The notes: generated from the sequence alone by a model not told the origin. A DNA stretch of 46,375 bases from Variovorax soli NBRC 106424 (GCF_001591385.1 NZ_BCUU01000037.1:1-46375), one strand, 5' to 3'; counted from the stretch's first letter, positions 35,862 through 45,164 are shown. Made by a program: numbers and translations.

Positions 35862-36745
35862 GGGTCTTGCCCTCCGATCAGGCGGTCGGCGTAGGCCTCC
35901 CACGGGCTGCTGCCGTCGAGGCCGTCGAACAGGCCGGCGCGCGCCTGCCGCGCGACCCAGTCCTGCTTGCGGGCGATCGCATCGGTCAGGGTCGGCTCGA
36001 AGCCGCCTTCCTGCACGGTGCGCGCGGCCTCGCGCATTTCCTCGGCGCGGCGCTTGCCGTGCTGCACCACGCGGCTGAAGAAGTAGGCGCCCTGGCGCTC
36101 CCAGTCGATCTGCGGGAAGGTCTCCTTGAGCGTGGGCAGCACATGCGCCTCCACGCCGTAGCGGCGGGCGTTGGTGTAGGCCTCGATCACCAGCGCTTCG
36201 AGCCCCTTGATCATGATGCTGCGGCTCATCTTGATGGCCGAGGCCACGCCCAGCCTGTCGCTCACCGCGCGCGCATCCATGCCCCAGGCGCCCAGGGTCT
36301 TGGCCAGCGACGAGGCCTGCGCTCCTCCCAACAGCATCGGCACGCGGATGCCGTAGGGTGGCACGGAGGTCATCACGCCTGCCTCGACGTACTGGGCGCC
36401 GGCGGCCTCCAGCGCGGCGGCTGCGGCCTGCTTGGTTCCCGGAGAGGCGGAGTTCAGGTCGAGGAAGCGGGTGCCAGTGCGCACATGCGGCGCCGACTCC
36501 TGTGCCACTTCGAGCGTGTTGGCGGCGGTCACTGCCGAGATGACGAGATCGACCTTTGCGCACAAGGCCGCCATGCCGCTAGCCACGCGGATTCCATCGG
36601 CCTCGGCCGCGGTGCGTGCGGCCGCGTGGTCGGCGAAGCGCAGGTCCCAGGCCCAGACGGCATCGATGCCTTCCTTGCCCAGGAGGCCCCGGCCGAAGAT
36701 GCCGCCGACCTCGCCATACCCGATCAGGCCCAGGGTGATGCCCAT
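35858..36745 (-). CDS. DUF1932 NAD(P)-binding dehydrogenase-like protein
   Basis: The protein has 295 residues. The N-terminal Rossmann domain has the glycine-rich LGLIGYGEVGGIFGRGL (6-phosphogluconate dehydrogenase/beta-hydroxyacid dehydrogenase type), followed by TRFLDLNSASPGTK. The C-terminal helical domain is DUF1932-like, with GVASAIKMSRSIMIKGLEAL, where the lysine corresponds to the catalytic lysine of beta-hydroxyacid dehydrogenases. AAGGAGA precedes the ATG. It sits within the gallate operon; a redox step is not part of the standard gallate route, so its substrate is unclear. Confidence 0.82.
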   Translation of the reverse strand: MGITLGLIGYGEVGGIFGRGLLGKEGIDAVWAWDLRFADHAAARTAAEADGIRVASGMAALCAKVDLVISAVTAANTLEVAQESAPHVRTGTRFLDLNSASPGTKQAAAAALEAAGAQYVEAGVMTSVPPYGIRVPMLLGGAQASSLAKTLGAWGMDARAVSDRLGVASAIKMSRSIMIKGLEALVIEAYTNARRYGVEAHVLPTLKETFPQIDWERQGAYFFSRVVQHGKRRAEEMREAARTVQEGGFEPTLTDAIARKQDWVARQARAGLFDGLDGSSPWEAYADRLIGGQDP

Positions 36746-36755
36746 GGTGTCTCCT

Positions 36756-37604
36756 TCAGAAGCTCGCCTTCTCGCCCGGCTTGAGGGCCAGCACCTGCGT
36801 GCCGCCAGCGCTGCCCAGCGCCTGTACGAACTCGGCCGGCGTGCCCTTGCCCAGCGGGTTGGCGCCATAGTGCATCGGAATCACGAAGCGTGGGCGCATC
36901 CACTCGCGCGTTGCATACGCCGCATCCTTCGGGTCCATGGTGAAGTGGCCGCCAATGGGCATCAACACCAGGTCGGGCTTGTAGTAGTCGGCGATGAACT
37001 TCATGTCCGGGAACAGGCCCGTGTCGCCCATGTGGTAGATCCTGAAGCCGTTCTCCAGCTCGATGATGTAGCCCACCGGCTCGCCGCCGGGGTGCGCCTC
37101 GTCCTTGCCGCTCGCGGGGTTCTTCCACGCGATGACCGAGGAGTGCTCGGCGCGCACCGCCGTCACCTTGATGCCCGGCACCGGGGTGATGGTGCCGCTC
37201 TTGTTGAAGCGGGGAACGAGGTTGGCCGGCAGGATGCCCAGCAGGCCCACGGTCTGGTTCATGTCGCCGGGCGCGTACATGGGCACGTTGTTGATGCGGG
37301 CCAGGTCGGGCGCGTCGGCGAAGTGGTCGGCATGGCCGTGCGTGACCAGCAGCAGGTCGACCTTGCCCAGCGCTTCCAGGTTCTTGTACTGCGCCGGCGT
37401 GAGCGGGTTCTGGCGCAGCCACGGGTCGGTCACGATGACCTTGCCGCCCGGCGTCGTGATGCGGAAGGCCGACTGGCCCAGCCACAGCACCTCGGTCTTC
37501 GCTTGCGGCGTGGCCGCAGCGGGCGGCGTCGGCTGCGCGCAGCCCTGGAGCAGCGCCACGACACAGGTGAGGGCGCCCAGCAGTCGAACGGCTTGTCTCT
37601 TCAT
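36756..37604 (-). CDS. MBL-fold metal-dependent hydrolase, lipoprotein
   Basis: A 282-residue metallo-beta-lactamase-fold protein of the UPF0173-like group. The lipobox LLQGC puts the acylated cysteine at residue 22, so the enzyme is exported and membrane-anchored. The metal motif THGHADHF, then AEHSS, HMGDTGLF and PMHYGANP, is complete. A good ribosome site (GGAAGAAG) precedes the start. It lies inside the gallate operon between a Bug receptor and DUF1932. An extracytoplasmic lactonase or esterase acting on aromatic pathway by-products is a guess. Confidence 0.8.
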   Translation of the reverse strand: MKRQAVRLLGALTCVVALLQGCAQPTPPAAATPQAKTEVLWLGQSAFRITTPGGKVIVTDPWLRQNPLTPAQYKNLEALGKVDLLLVTHGHADHFADAPDLARINNVPMYAPGDMNQTVGLLGILPANLVPRFNKSGTITPVPGIKVTAVRAEHSSVIAWKNPASGKDEAHPGGEPVGYIIELENGFRIYHMGDTGLFPDMKFIADYYKPDLVLMPIGGHFTMDPKDAAYATREWMRPRFVIPMHYGANPLGKGTPAEFVQALGSAGGTQVLALKPGEKASF

Positions 37605-37641
37605 TCTTCTTCTTTCCTTCGTTGGGGTGGTTGGAATGGAA

Positions 37642-38640
37642 TCAGTCGACGCTGATGCGCGCGGCCTTCACCACGCGCTCCCAGCGCGGAATTTCCTTGG
37701 CGATGAGCTGCCCGAAGGCCTGCGGCGTGGCTGGCGTGGCTTCGGCACCTTCGGCGGCCAGGCGCGACTTCACCTCCTGCGAGTTCAGCGACTTGTTGAT
37801 CTGCTGGTTGAGCGCGTTGACGATCTCCGCCGGCGTGCCGGCGGGGGCGACGATGCCGTACCACTGGTCGGCCTCGAAGTCCTTCGTGCCCGGCAGGCCG
37901 CTTTCCGCCACCGTGGGCACGTCGGGCAGCAGCGCGATGCGCTTCGGACTGGAGACGGCCAGCGCGCGGATCTTGCCGGCCTGGATGTGCGGCAGCAGCG
38001 CCGGTGCGCCGGTGAAGAGCACCTGTACCTGGCCCGCGAGCAGGTCGGTCACCGAGGGCGCGGTGCCGCGATAGGGCACGTGCAGGAACGATGTGCCCGT
38101 CTGCAGCTTGAGGTACTCCATGGTCACGTGCGCCGCGCTGCCGTTGCCGCCCGAGCCGTAGGCCAGTTGCCCAGGCTTGGCCTTGGCGAGCGCCAGCAAC
38201 TCGGCCAGGTTCTTCGCCGGCACCGACTCGTGCACCACCAGCACGTTGGGCACGCGCGCCACCCAGGCCACCGGCGTGAAGCTGGTCGTGGGCTTGTAGC
38301 CCAGCTTGGGATAGAGCGCAGGGTTCACCGCCAGCGTGCCGGTGTGGCCCATCAGCAGCGTGTAGCCATCGGCCGGCGAGCGCGCGACCTTCTCGGCGCC
38401 GACCGAGCCGCCGGCGCCGGGGACGTTGTCGACCACCACCGGTTGGTTGAAGGCCCGGCCCAGCTCCAGCGCGATCGCGCGGCCCAGCACGTCGCTCGAA
38501 CCGCCGGGCGTGAAGGGAACCACCAGGTGCACCGCCCTGGCGGGATAGTTCTGCGCAAAAGCACTGCGGCCGCCCAGCGCGAGTACGCCTGCGGCCGTTG
38601 CGATAAGTGCCTGGCGGCGGTTCACGAAATGCGATGTCAT
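37642..38640 (-). CDS. Bug-type tripartite tricarboxylate receptor
   Basis: A 332-residue periplasmic binding protein. A Tat-like signal (NRRQALIATAAGVLALG) ends near SAFAQNYP. The Bug-family pattern follows: HLVVPFTPGGSSDVLGRAI, VVDNVPGAGGSVGAEKVA, then YGSGGNGSAAHVTMEY and VPYRGTAPSVTDLLAGQVQV. The family binds carboxylates or aromatic acids and delivers them to TctA/TctB-type permeases, but no such permease is in this window. It is one of three Bug paralogues in the operon, 11 bases from the next one. Confidence 0.92.
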   Translation of the reverse strand: MTSHFVNRRQALIATAAGVLALGGRSAFAQNYPARAVHLVVPFTPGGSSDVLGRAIALELGRAFNQPVVVDNVPGAGGSVGAEKVARSPADGYTLLMGHTGTLAVNPALYPKLGYKPTTSFTPVAWVARVPNVLVVHESVPAKNLAELLALAKAKPGQLAYGSGGNGSAAHVTMEYLKLQTGTSFLHVPYRGTAPSVTDLLAGQVQVLFTGAPALLPHIQAGKIRALAVSSPKRIALLPDVPTVAESGLPGTKDFEADQWYGIVAPAGTPAEIVNALNQQINKSLNSQEVKSRLAAEGAEATPATPQAFGQLIAKEIPRWERVVKAARISVD

Positions 38641-38651
38641 GCGATGGGGTC

Positions 38652-39632
38652 TCAGTCGGGCTGGATGCCGGCTTCGCGGATCAGCTGGCCATAGCGCGCC
38701 GCCTCGCTCTGGATCAGCCGATCGAACTGCGCGGTGGGTCCAGGCAGCGGGATGCCGCCTGCGGCGGCCAGCTGCTCCCGCACCTCGCGCGCCCCGATGG
38801 CCTTCTGCACCGCGTCGTGCAGCTTCGCGACGATGGGCTGCGGCAGGCCCGCGGGGCCGATGAAGCCGTACCAGACGCTGGCTTCGAAGCCGGGGTAGCC
38901 CGACTCGGCCACGGTGGGCACGTTGGGCAGCACGCTGCTGCGCTCGGGGCTCATCACCGCCAGCACGCGCAGCTTGCCGGCCTTGGCGAGCGGCGCGGCT
39001 TCCAGCGCATTGACCGCCACGATCTCGGTGTGGCCGCCGATGGTGTCGGTGAGCGCCTGCGAGCCGCCCTTGTAGGGCACGTGCCGCAGCTGGATGCCGG
39101 CCGTGTGCGCGAACAGCTCCATCGCCAGGTGCGGCGTCGAGCCGTTGCCCGGCGTGCCCAGGCTGATGCTGTTGGGCTTGGCCTTCGCAGCACTGACCAG
39201 CTGGGCCAGCGACTTGAGCTCGCCGTCCTCGCGCGTGGCGAACACCACCGGCACGCGGCCCACCAGCGCCACCGGCGTGATGTCCTTGGCCAGGTCGAAG
39301 GGCGCGGGCTTGAAGAGCGAGGGGTTCACCGCCAGCGCATTGGCCGACAGCATCAGCGTGTAGCCGTCGGGCGGGCTGGCGATGACCGACTTCACCGCGA
39401 TGTTGGTGCCGGCGCCCGGCTTGTTGTCGACGATCACGGGCTGGCCCAGCTGCGTGGCGAGTTGCTGGCCCACCGAGCGGGCGATCAGGTCGACCGCGCC
39501 GCCGGCGCTGTAGCCCACGACGAGGCGGATGGGCTTGGAAGGCCAGGCATCGGCGGCCGAGGCGGCGAGGGTGGCAGCCAGCAGTCCCGCGCCGAGGCAG
39601 GCGGCGGCCAGCTTGCGCGCAAGCGATGTCAT
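38652..39632 (-). CDS. Bug-type tripartite tricarboxylate receptor
   Basis: A 326-residue protein with Sec signal peptide (ending ASAADAWPSK). Typical Bug motifs: LVVGYSAGGAVDLIARSVG, VDNKPGAGTNIAVKSV, then SLGTPGNGSTPHLAMEL and VPYKGGSQALTDTIGGH. It lies 32 bases after the gallate dioxygenase gene and 11 bases before the next Bug gene, in one transcription unit. It likely binds a gallate-like carboxylated aromatic; the ligand is not resolvable from sequence. Confidence 0.93.
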   Translation of the reverse strand: MTSLARKLAAACLGAGLLAATLAASAADAWPSKPIRLVVGYSAGGAVDLIARSVGQQLATQLGQPVIVDNKPGAGTNIAVKSVIASPPDGYTLMLSANALAVNPSLFKPAPFDLAKDITPVALVGRVPVVFATREDGELKSLAQLVSAAKAKPNSISLGTPGNGSTPHLAMELFAHTAGIQLRHVPYKGGSQALTDTIGGHTEIVAVNALEAAPLAKAGKLRVLAVMSPERSSVLPNVPTVAESGYPGFEASVWYGFIGPAGLPQPIVAKLHDAVQKAIGAREVREQLAAAGGIPLPGPTAQFDRLIQSEAARYGQLIREAGIQPD

Positions 39633-39664
39633 GTCGTGTCTCCTTGTGTTCTCGAACAGCGTTT

Positions 39665-40966
39665 TCAGCGGGCCGCGGGTGCCTTCGCATCCCAGGCCTG
39701 GGGCGCGGCGTCCTTGCCGGCCACCGAGTACAGCGCGCCCGGCGCGTTGCGGGTCTTCTGGAATTCCTCCAGCGTCTGCCCCCGCATGGCGGCGTAGATG
39801 TGCAGGTTCGACACGCCCACCACGGCGCCGAGCTTCTCCAGCATGAAGAAGATCACGCCGTACTGGATGAGCGCGCGCCAGTCGCGGTTGCGCACCATGT
39901 CGCGCTCGGCCTGGCTCAGCCCCGCTTCCACGAACAGCGCCTCCGCGTCCGCCAGGAAGCGCTCGCGATGCGCGGGCAGCACCATGTCGTGCAGGAACTT
40001 GTTCAGGCGGTAGGCGCGCACGCTGGTCTCCAGCGTGAAGGGGTAGGTGCCGGCCAGCTGCTCGACGCCGGCCACCTGCTCGTCCATGTGGCGGCGGTGC
40101 CGCTCGACCTCGCCGGCAATGGGCTCGCTGGCCAGGTTCTCATAGATGGCGGTGGCGATGCCGGTCATCGAGGGCAGGTAGTAGCTCTCGTGGGTCTTGC
40201 GGATGTTGGACGACAGCGCGCCGCGCATCACCAGCCACATGATCACCTCGGCGCCTTCGAAGCCGCCCAGCGTGGCCAGCTCGGCCTGCGTCATCTCCGT
40301 GATGCGCACCGGGTCGTTCTCGATGAGCTGCAGGAACTGCGCGTCCCACGCCGTGTTGTTGAAGCCCGCACGCTCGCCGTGCACCTGGTGCGACAACCCG
40401 CCGGTGGCGACGATGGCCACTTTCAGGTCTTCCGGATAGCTCTCGATCGCACGGCGCAGCGCCTGCCCCAGGCGATAGCAGCGGCGCGCCGACGGCACCG
40501 GCGACTGCAGCACGCCCACCTGCAGCGGGATGACGGGCACCGGCCACGCGGGCTCGTGCGGGCAGAGCATGGACATGGGCGAGTACACCCCGTGGTCCAG
40601 TGCCTTGTCCTGGAAGAAGGACATGTCGAACTCGTCGGCCACCAGCGAGCGGCCGATGTGCTGCGCCAGCTGCGGATGGCCGGCCAGGGCGGGCAAGTCG
40701 CGTACGCCGCCGCCTTCGTCCGCCACCGGATGCCTGTCACCCACGCCCAGTGCGAAGGCGCTGTAGTGGTCGAAGAAGAACGCGCTGACGTGGTCGTTGT
40801 AGATCACGAAGAGCACGTCCGGCTTCTTCTCCTGAAGCCAGCCGCGCACCGGCGCGAAGGATTCGAAGATGGGCTTCCACACCGGGTCTTCCTGCTTCTT
40901 CTTGTCGAAGGCGAAGCCGATGGTGGGCGTGTGCGAGCAGGCGATGGCGCCGATGATGAGAGCCAT
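39665..40966 (-). CDS. galA: Gallate dioxygenase (LigB-LigA fusion type)
   Basis: The protein has 433 residues, matching GalA/DesB-type gallate dioxygenases. The N-terminal domain (about 1-285) is LigB-like, with iron ligands His12, His59 and Glu240 by position and catalytic His193 (GGLSHQVHGE) and His125. The C-terminal domain (about 300-420) is LigA-like (LNKFLHDMVLPAHRERFLAD, then RNRDWRALIQYGVIFFMLEK). The enzyme cleaves the gallate ring extradiol to 4-oxalomesaconate. GGGGAGAAG precedes the ATG. The operon neighbours LigJ and LigK take the product on. Protocatechuate as an alternative substrate cannot be excluded. Confidence 0.9.
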   Translation of the reverse strand: MALIIGAIACSHTPTIGFAFDKKKQEDPVWKPIFESFAPVRGWLQEKKPDVLFVIYNDHVSAFFFDHYSAFALGVGDRHPVADEGGGVRDLPALAGHPQLAQHIGRSLVADEFDMSFFQDKALDHGVYSPMSMLCPHEPAWPVPVIPLQVGVLQSPVPSARRCYRLGQALRRAIESYPEDLKVAIVATGGLSHQVHGERAGFNNTAWDAQFLQLIENDPVRITEMTQAELATLGGFEGAEVIMWLVMRGALSSNIRKTHESYYLPSMTGIATAIYENLASEPIAGEVERHRRHMDEQVAGVEQLAGTYPFTLETSVRAYRLNKFLHDMVLPAHRERFLADAEALFVEAGLSQAERDMVRNRDWRALIQYGVIFFMLEKLGAVVGVSNLHIYAAMRGQTLEEFQKTRNAPGALYSVAGKDAAPQAWDAKAPAAR

Positions 40967-40981
40967 GATTCTTCTCCCCGC

Positions 40982-41962
40982 TCAATCCAGCGAGACCTTG
41001 GCGGACTTGATCACGTCCGACATGCGCCTGGCTTCGGACTGCATGAACTGGTCGAACTTCTCCGGCGTGGTGGGGAAGGGCTCGTAGCCGAAGGCTTCGA
41101 ACTTGGCCTTGAAGTCGTTGTCGGCCAGGGCCTTCTCCACGTCGCGGCGGATCTTGTCGGTCACGGCCTTGGGCAGGCCGGGCGGCGCGGCGAGCGTGGT
41201 CCAGCCGATCACCTCGTAGCCGGCCGGGCCGCCGGACTCGGCCACGGTGGGCACGTCGGGGAAGGCAGCGTTGCGCCTCGGGCCCGCCACCGCGATGTAG
41301 CGCAGCTTGCCCGAGCGCTGCATGGCCTGGGTGCTGCCGATGGAGCCCAGCGCGAAGGAGAGCTCGTTGGTCGCCACGCCGGAGTACAGCTGTGTCGTCT
41401 CCTTGTAGACGATGTGCTCCATCTTCGTGCCGGTCATGCTCTCCAGCAGGGCCGAGCCCAGGTGCACCGGGTTGCCGATGGACCACGAGCCGTAGTTCAG
41501 CTTGCCCGGGTTGGCCTTGGCGTCGGCAATGATCTGGCCCACGGTCTTGTACTTGCTCTCGTTGGAGACCGATACGAAGAAGTAATTGCGGAACAGCGGA
41601 TCGATCTGCTCGAAGTCCTTCACCGGGTCGTAGGGCAGCTTCTTGAACAGGTAGGGGTAGGCCACCAGGTGCACGTTGTCGAGCTGGATCAGGTCGTAGC
41701 CGTCCTTGGCGCCGCGCTTGAAGGCGTCGATGGCGATGAAGCCGTTGCCGCCCGGGCGGTTCTCCACCGTCACCGGCTGGCTCCAGGCGCGGCTGAGCTT
41801 GTCGGCCAGCAGGCGCACCACGCCATCGGGGCCGCTGCCCACGGGGAAGGGCGTGACGATGCGCACCGGCTTGGTGGGGAAGTCCTGCGCGGCGGCGGGT
41901 GCGGCTGCGGCTGCGAGGAAGGTGGCCGCCACTGCGGCGGCGAGAAGGCTTCGCTTGTTCAT
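40982..41962 (-). CDS. Bug-type tripartite tricarboxylate receptor
   Basis: A 326-residue exported protein (signal ends near AAAAPAAAQDF). Bug motifs are RIVTPFPVGSGPDGVVRLLA, VENRPGGNGFIAIDAFK, then LNYGSWSIGNPVHLGSALLE and FPDVPTVAESGGPAGYEV. It is more divergent than the other two Bug proteins in the operon, with a GSWSIGN instead of GSGGNGS-like ligand loop, so it may bind a different compound. It sits between the aldolase and the dioxygenase genes. Confidence 0.92.
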   Translation of the reverse strand: MNKRSLLAAAVAATFLAAAAAPAAAQDFPTKPVRIVTPFPVGSGPDGVVRLLADKLSRAWSQPVTVENRPGGNGFIAIDAFKRGAKDGYDLIQLDNVHLVAYPYLFKKLPYDPVKDFEQIDPLFRNYFFVSVSNESKYKTVGQIIADAKANPGKLNYGSWSIGNPVHLGSALLESMTGTKMEHIVYKETTQLYSGVATNELSFALGSIGSTQAMQRSGKLRYIAVAGPRRNAAFPDVPTVAESGGPAGYEVIGWTTLAAPPGLPKAVTDKIRRDVEKALADNDFKAKFEAFGYEPFPTTPEKFDQFMQSEARRMSDVIKSAKVSLD

Positions 41963-41998
41963 GGTGTCTTGTCTCGTGTGATGTCTCGTGCGGGGGCT

Positions 41999-42694
41999 TC
42001 AGTCGATGTAGCGCAAGCCTGCCTTTGCCAGCGGCTCGCGCATGCCGTACATGTCCAGGCCCAACTCGCCTGCTGCGAAGCGCTGGCGCTTGGCACCTTC
42101 GTTGGCCTCGCGCGCCTGGGCCGCGTCAGCCACCTGCTGTGCGCGTGCGGCGGGCACCACCACCACGCCGTCGATGTCGGCCAAGATCACGTCGCCAGGG
42201 TTCACCAGGGCGCCGGCGCAGACCACCGGCACGTTCACCGAGCCCAGCGTCGCCTTGATCGTGCCCTTGGCATGGATGGCGCGGCTGAACACCGGAAAGT
42301 CCATCTCCGTGAGGTCGCGCACGTCGCGCACGCCGCCATCGATCACCAGGCCTGCACAGCCACGCGCCTTGAACGACGTGGCCAGCAAGTCGCCGAAGAA
42401 GCCGTCGGCGTTCTCGGTGGTGCAGGCGGCCACCACCACGTCGCCGGGTTGGATCTGCTCGGCGGCCACGTGCATCATCCAGTTGTCGCCCGGCTGCAGC
42501 AGCACCGTGACCGCCGTGCCCGCGAATCGCGCCTGCGGGTAGATGGGGCGGATGTACGGCTGCATGAGGCCCAGTCGCCCCATGGCCTCGTGCACCGTGG
42601 ATACGCTAAATCGCGCGAGCTTCTCGACCGCCCCCGCGTCGGCGCGCGCGACGTTGCGATACACCACGCCCAGTTCCTGGAATGCGTTGGCCAT
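41999..42694 (-). CDS. ligK: 4-carboxy-4-hydroxy-2-oxoadipate aldolase / oxaloacetate decarboxylase
   Basis: A 231-residue RraA-fold class II aldolase. The hallmark [12 protein letters not shown] carries the substrate-binding arginine and metal-binding aspartate, and [20 protein letters not shown] follows. It splits 4-carboxy-4-hydroxy-2-oxoadipate into pyruvate and oxaloacetate and also decarboxylates oxaloacetate. The start lies 1 base after the ligJ stop. It completes the lower gallate/protocatechuate 4,5-cleavage pathway. Also called galC. Confidence 0.92.
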   Translation of the reverse strand: MANAFQELGVVYRNVARADAGAVEKLARFSVSTVHEAMGRLGLMQPYIRPIYPQARFAGTAVTVLLQPGDNWMMHVAAEQIQPGDVVVAACTTENADGFFGDLLATSFKARGCAGLVIDGGVRDVRDLTEMDFPVFSRAIHAKGTIKATLGSVNVPVVCAGALVNPGDVILADIDGVVVVPAARAQQVADAAQAREANEGAKRQRFAAGELGLDMYGMREPLAKAGLRYID

Positions 42695-42695
42695 G

Positions 42696-43724
42696 TCAGA
42701 GTCCCTTTGCCTTGAGTTGCTGGTCCAGGCGCGGGTAGACGCGCCGCGCGTTGTCCTCGTACACCTTCTTGCGGTGGGCGTCGGTGAGCCGGGGCGTGGC
42801 GTCGATGTAGCGGCGCGTGTCGTCGTAGTGAAAGCCCGTCTCCGGGTCGATGCCGCGCACGGCGCCGATCATTTCGCTGGCGAACAGGATGTTGTCTACC
42901 GGGATCACGCCGGTCAGCAGGTCGATGCCTGGCTGGTGGTAGACGCAGGTGTCGAAGAAGATGTTGTTCAGCAGGTGGTCCTTGAGCAGCGGCTTCTTCA
43001 TCTCCTGCGCCAGGCCGCGGAAGCGCCCCCAGTGGAAGGGCACCGCGCCGCCGCCGTGCGGGATCACGAAGCGCAGCGTCGGGAAGTCCTTGAACATGTC
43101 GGACGTGAGGCACTGCATGAAGGCCGTGGTGTCCGCGTTCAGGTAGTGCGCGCCCGTGGTGTGGAAGCAGGCGTTGCAGCTCGTGCTCACGTGGACCATG
43201 GCCGGGATGTCCAGCTCCACCATCTTTTCGTAGATGGGGTACCAGTGCCGGTCCGACAGCGGCGGCGAGGTCCAGTGGCCGCCGGAAGGATCGGGGTTGA
43301 GGTTGATGCCGACGAAGCCGTATTCGTTCACGCAGCGCTCCAGCTCCGGGATGCAGGTGCGCGGATCGACGCCGGGCGACTGCGGCAGCATGGCCGCGCC
43401 CGCGAAGTTGTCCGGGAACAGTTGCGCCACGCGGTGGCACAGCTCGTTGCAGATGGCCGCCCAGGCGCTGCTGGTCTCGAAGTGGCCGATGTGGTGCGCC
43501 ATGAAGCTGGCGCGCGGCGAGAAGATGGTGAGGTCGCTGCCGCGCTCGCGCATCTTGGCCAGCTGGTTGGTCTCGATGGATTCGCGCAGCTCGTCGTCGC
43601 TGATCCTGAGCGAAGAAGGGGAGGGGGTCTCGGCGGGATTGCCCAGGCTCGCGATCTGGCGGTCGCGCCAAGTTTCGAGCGCCTTGGGCGCGGTGGTGTA
43701 GTGACCGTGGCAGTCGATGATCAA
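42696..43724 (-). CDS. ligJ: 4-oxalomesaconate hydratase (amidohydrolase superfamily, LigJ type)
   Basis: A 342-residue enzyme of the amidohydrolase_2 family, normal length for LigJ. The metal site begins with IIDCHGHYT (His6, His8), with [15 protein letters not shown] and [15 protein letters not shown] further on. It hydrates the oxalomesaconate-derived enoic acid to 4-carboxy-4-hydroxy-2-oxoadipate. The start is TTG with AGGGA upstream; no in-frame ATG lies near, so translation may be held down. It is the first gene of a nine-gene operon and faces the LysR regulator. It is not related to the PIG-L-type hydratase GalB of Pseudomonas. Confidence 0.9.
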   Translation of the reverse strand: MIIDCHGHYTTAPKALETWRDRQIASLGNPAETPSPSSLRISDDELRESIETNQLAKMRERGSDLTIFSPRASFMAHHIGHFETSSAWAAICNELCHRVAQLFPDNFAGAAMLPQSPGVDPRTCIPELERCVNEYGFVGINLNPDPSGGHWTSPPLSDRHWYPIYEKMVELDIPAMVHVSTSCNACFHTTGAHYLNADTTAFMQCLTSDMFKDFPTLRFVIPHGGGAVPFHWGRFRGLAQEMKKPLLKDHLLNNIFFDTCVYHQPGIDLLTGVIPVDNILFASEMIGAVRGIDPETGFHYDDTRRYIDATPRLTDAHRKKVYEDNARRVYPRLDQQLKAKGL

Positions 43725-43766
43725 GGTCGGTCCCTGGGGAGTTGTCTCCTCGGCGAGTCTGACCGG

Positions 43767-43779
43767 GGTCGGTCCGACC
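43767..43779. promoter_or_regulatory. Palindrome in the ligJ-LysR gap (candidate LysR site)
   Basis: GGTCGG-T-CCGACC is a perfect 13-base palindrome 43 bases upstream of the ligJ start. Its left arm GGTCGGTCC occurs again at 43725-43733, just before the ligJ TTG. Repeated half-sites in a divergent gap suggest binding by the double-HTH LysR regulator. Confidence 0.45.
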
Positions 43780-43877
43780 TGGGGTGAATTCGACTTGTTC
43801 TGACCTCAAACTTTCTGATCTGATACGGTCATGGACCCGTCGCCGCCGTGGGGCGGACAAGAGAGAACACGCCGGCC

Positions 43878-45164
43878 ATGAATGCCCATCAGCGCCAAGA
43901 CAAAGTTATCGAAGCCGGTGCCCTGGGCATCAACCTGCGGCACCTGCGCGCCTTCAGCGCGGTGGCCGCGGCAGGCAGCGTGGCCGGTGCCGCCGAGGCG
44001 CTGTACCGCGTGGCCTCGGGCGTGACCCGCGCCATCTCGGAACTGGAGACGGCACTGTGCCGACCGCTGTTCGAGCGGCGCGCGCGCGGCATGGCGCTCA
44101 ATGCCTACGGCGAGCTGGTGCTGGTGCGCGCGCAGCGCATCGAGCGGGAGTTCGAGGACGCGCGCGCGCAACTCGCCGCGCGTGGTGTGGGCGCCTCGGC
44201 CGACGTGCGCTCGCTCTTCGGCGCCATCCTCAACGGCCGGCGGCTCGCCGTCATCGCCAGCCTCGCCGACAAGCGCAGCATGCCCGCGGTGGCGCAGGAG
44301 TTCGGCATCAGCCAGCCGGCGATCAGCGGCGCGTTGAAGGACCTGGAGCAGGGCCTGGGCGTGCCGCTGTTCGAGCGCAAGGCCCGCGGGCTCTCGCCCA
44401 CGCCGACCGGCGAGATCGTGGCGTTCCACTTCAAGCGCGTGCTGGCGGAGCTGCGCCACATCGGCCCCGACATCGCCGCCAGCGAGGGGCGCCTGCAGGG
44501 CAGCGTGATGGTGGGCGCGCTGCCGCTGGGCCGCACGCAGATCCTGCCCATGGCCATCGCCCGGCTGCTGGCGCAGCATCCCGGCCTGCACGTGGCGACG
44601 GTGGAAAGCCCGTACGAGGCGCTGGCCGCAATGTTGCGCAGTGGCGACATCGACTTCATCCTCGGCGCCCTGCGCGTTCCGCAGGATGTCCCTGACCTGC
44701 AGCAGCAGCCCCTGTTCGAGGATCGCATCGCCGTCATCGCCCGCGCCGGCCATCCGCTCGCGCGGGCGGGCCGCCGCATCGACTTGGATGCGCTGCGCCA
44801 GTCGGCGTGGGCCCTGTCGCGCAAGGGCGCGCCGGCGCGCGAACTGCTGGAGCGCTTCTTCGCACAGGCCCGACAGGCGCCGCTGGTGCCGGCCGTGGAG
44901 ACCGGCGACCTGGCCGTGCTGCGCGGCCTGCTGCTGGAGAGCGACATGCTTACCGCCATCTCGCCGCACCAGCTGCGCTACGAGATCCGGGACGGCAGCC
45001 TGGTGGTGCTGGACTTTCCGCTCGATGCCACGCGCCGGCGGATCGGCCTCACTCTGCGGCAGGGCGCGTTCGCCTCACCTGGGGCGCGAGCACTGATGGC
45101 GCAGATCGGGCAGGTGGTGCAGGTATCGCCGGACTTCCAGGCGCTCGACCCGCGCAACGGTTGA
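43878..45164 (+). CDS. LysR-type regulator with two tandem HTH domains
   Basis: The protein has 428 residues, about 120 longer than a usual LysR protein. The first HTH (about 20-78) is LRHLRAFSAVAAAGSVAGAA, then SGVTRAISELETAL. A second HTH (about 117-178) is LADKRSMPAVAQEFGISQPA, then ISGALKDLEQGLGVPLFER. A normal effector-binding domain follows (VMVGALPLGRTQILPMAIAR). The start was set at ATG 43878 because an upstream in-frame GTG lacks a ribosome site. It is divergent from the gallate operon and probably its activator. Both LFER(R/K)ARG wing segments are conserved, suggesting domain duplication. Confidence 0.9.
   Translation: MNAHQRQDKVIEAGALGINLRHLRAFSAVAAAGSVAGAAEALYRVASGVTRAISELETALCRPLFERRARGMALNAYGELVLVRAQRIEREFEDARAQLAARGVGASADVRSLFGAILNGRRLAVIASLADKRSMPAVAQEFGISQPAISGALKDLEQGLGVPLFERKARGLSPTPTGEIVAFHFKRVLAELRHIGPDIAASEGRLQGSVMVGALPLGRTQILPMAIARLLAQHPGLHVATVESPYEALAAMLRSGDIDFILGALRVPQDVPDLQQQPLFEDRIAVIARAGHPLARAGRRIDLDALRQSAWALSRKGAPARELLERFFAQARQAPLVPAVETGDLAVLRGLLLESDMLTAISPHQLRYEIRDGSLVVLDFPLDATRRRIGLTLRQGAFASPGARALMAQIGQVVQVSPDFQALDPRNG

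Noticed and set aside
39626..42715. 1029-codon open frame on the plus strand
   Set aside because: It is opposite galA, a Bug gene and ligK, all of which carry intact family motifs; the frame is His/Gly/Val-rich shadow sequence.
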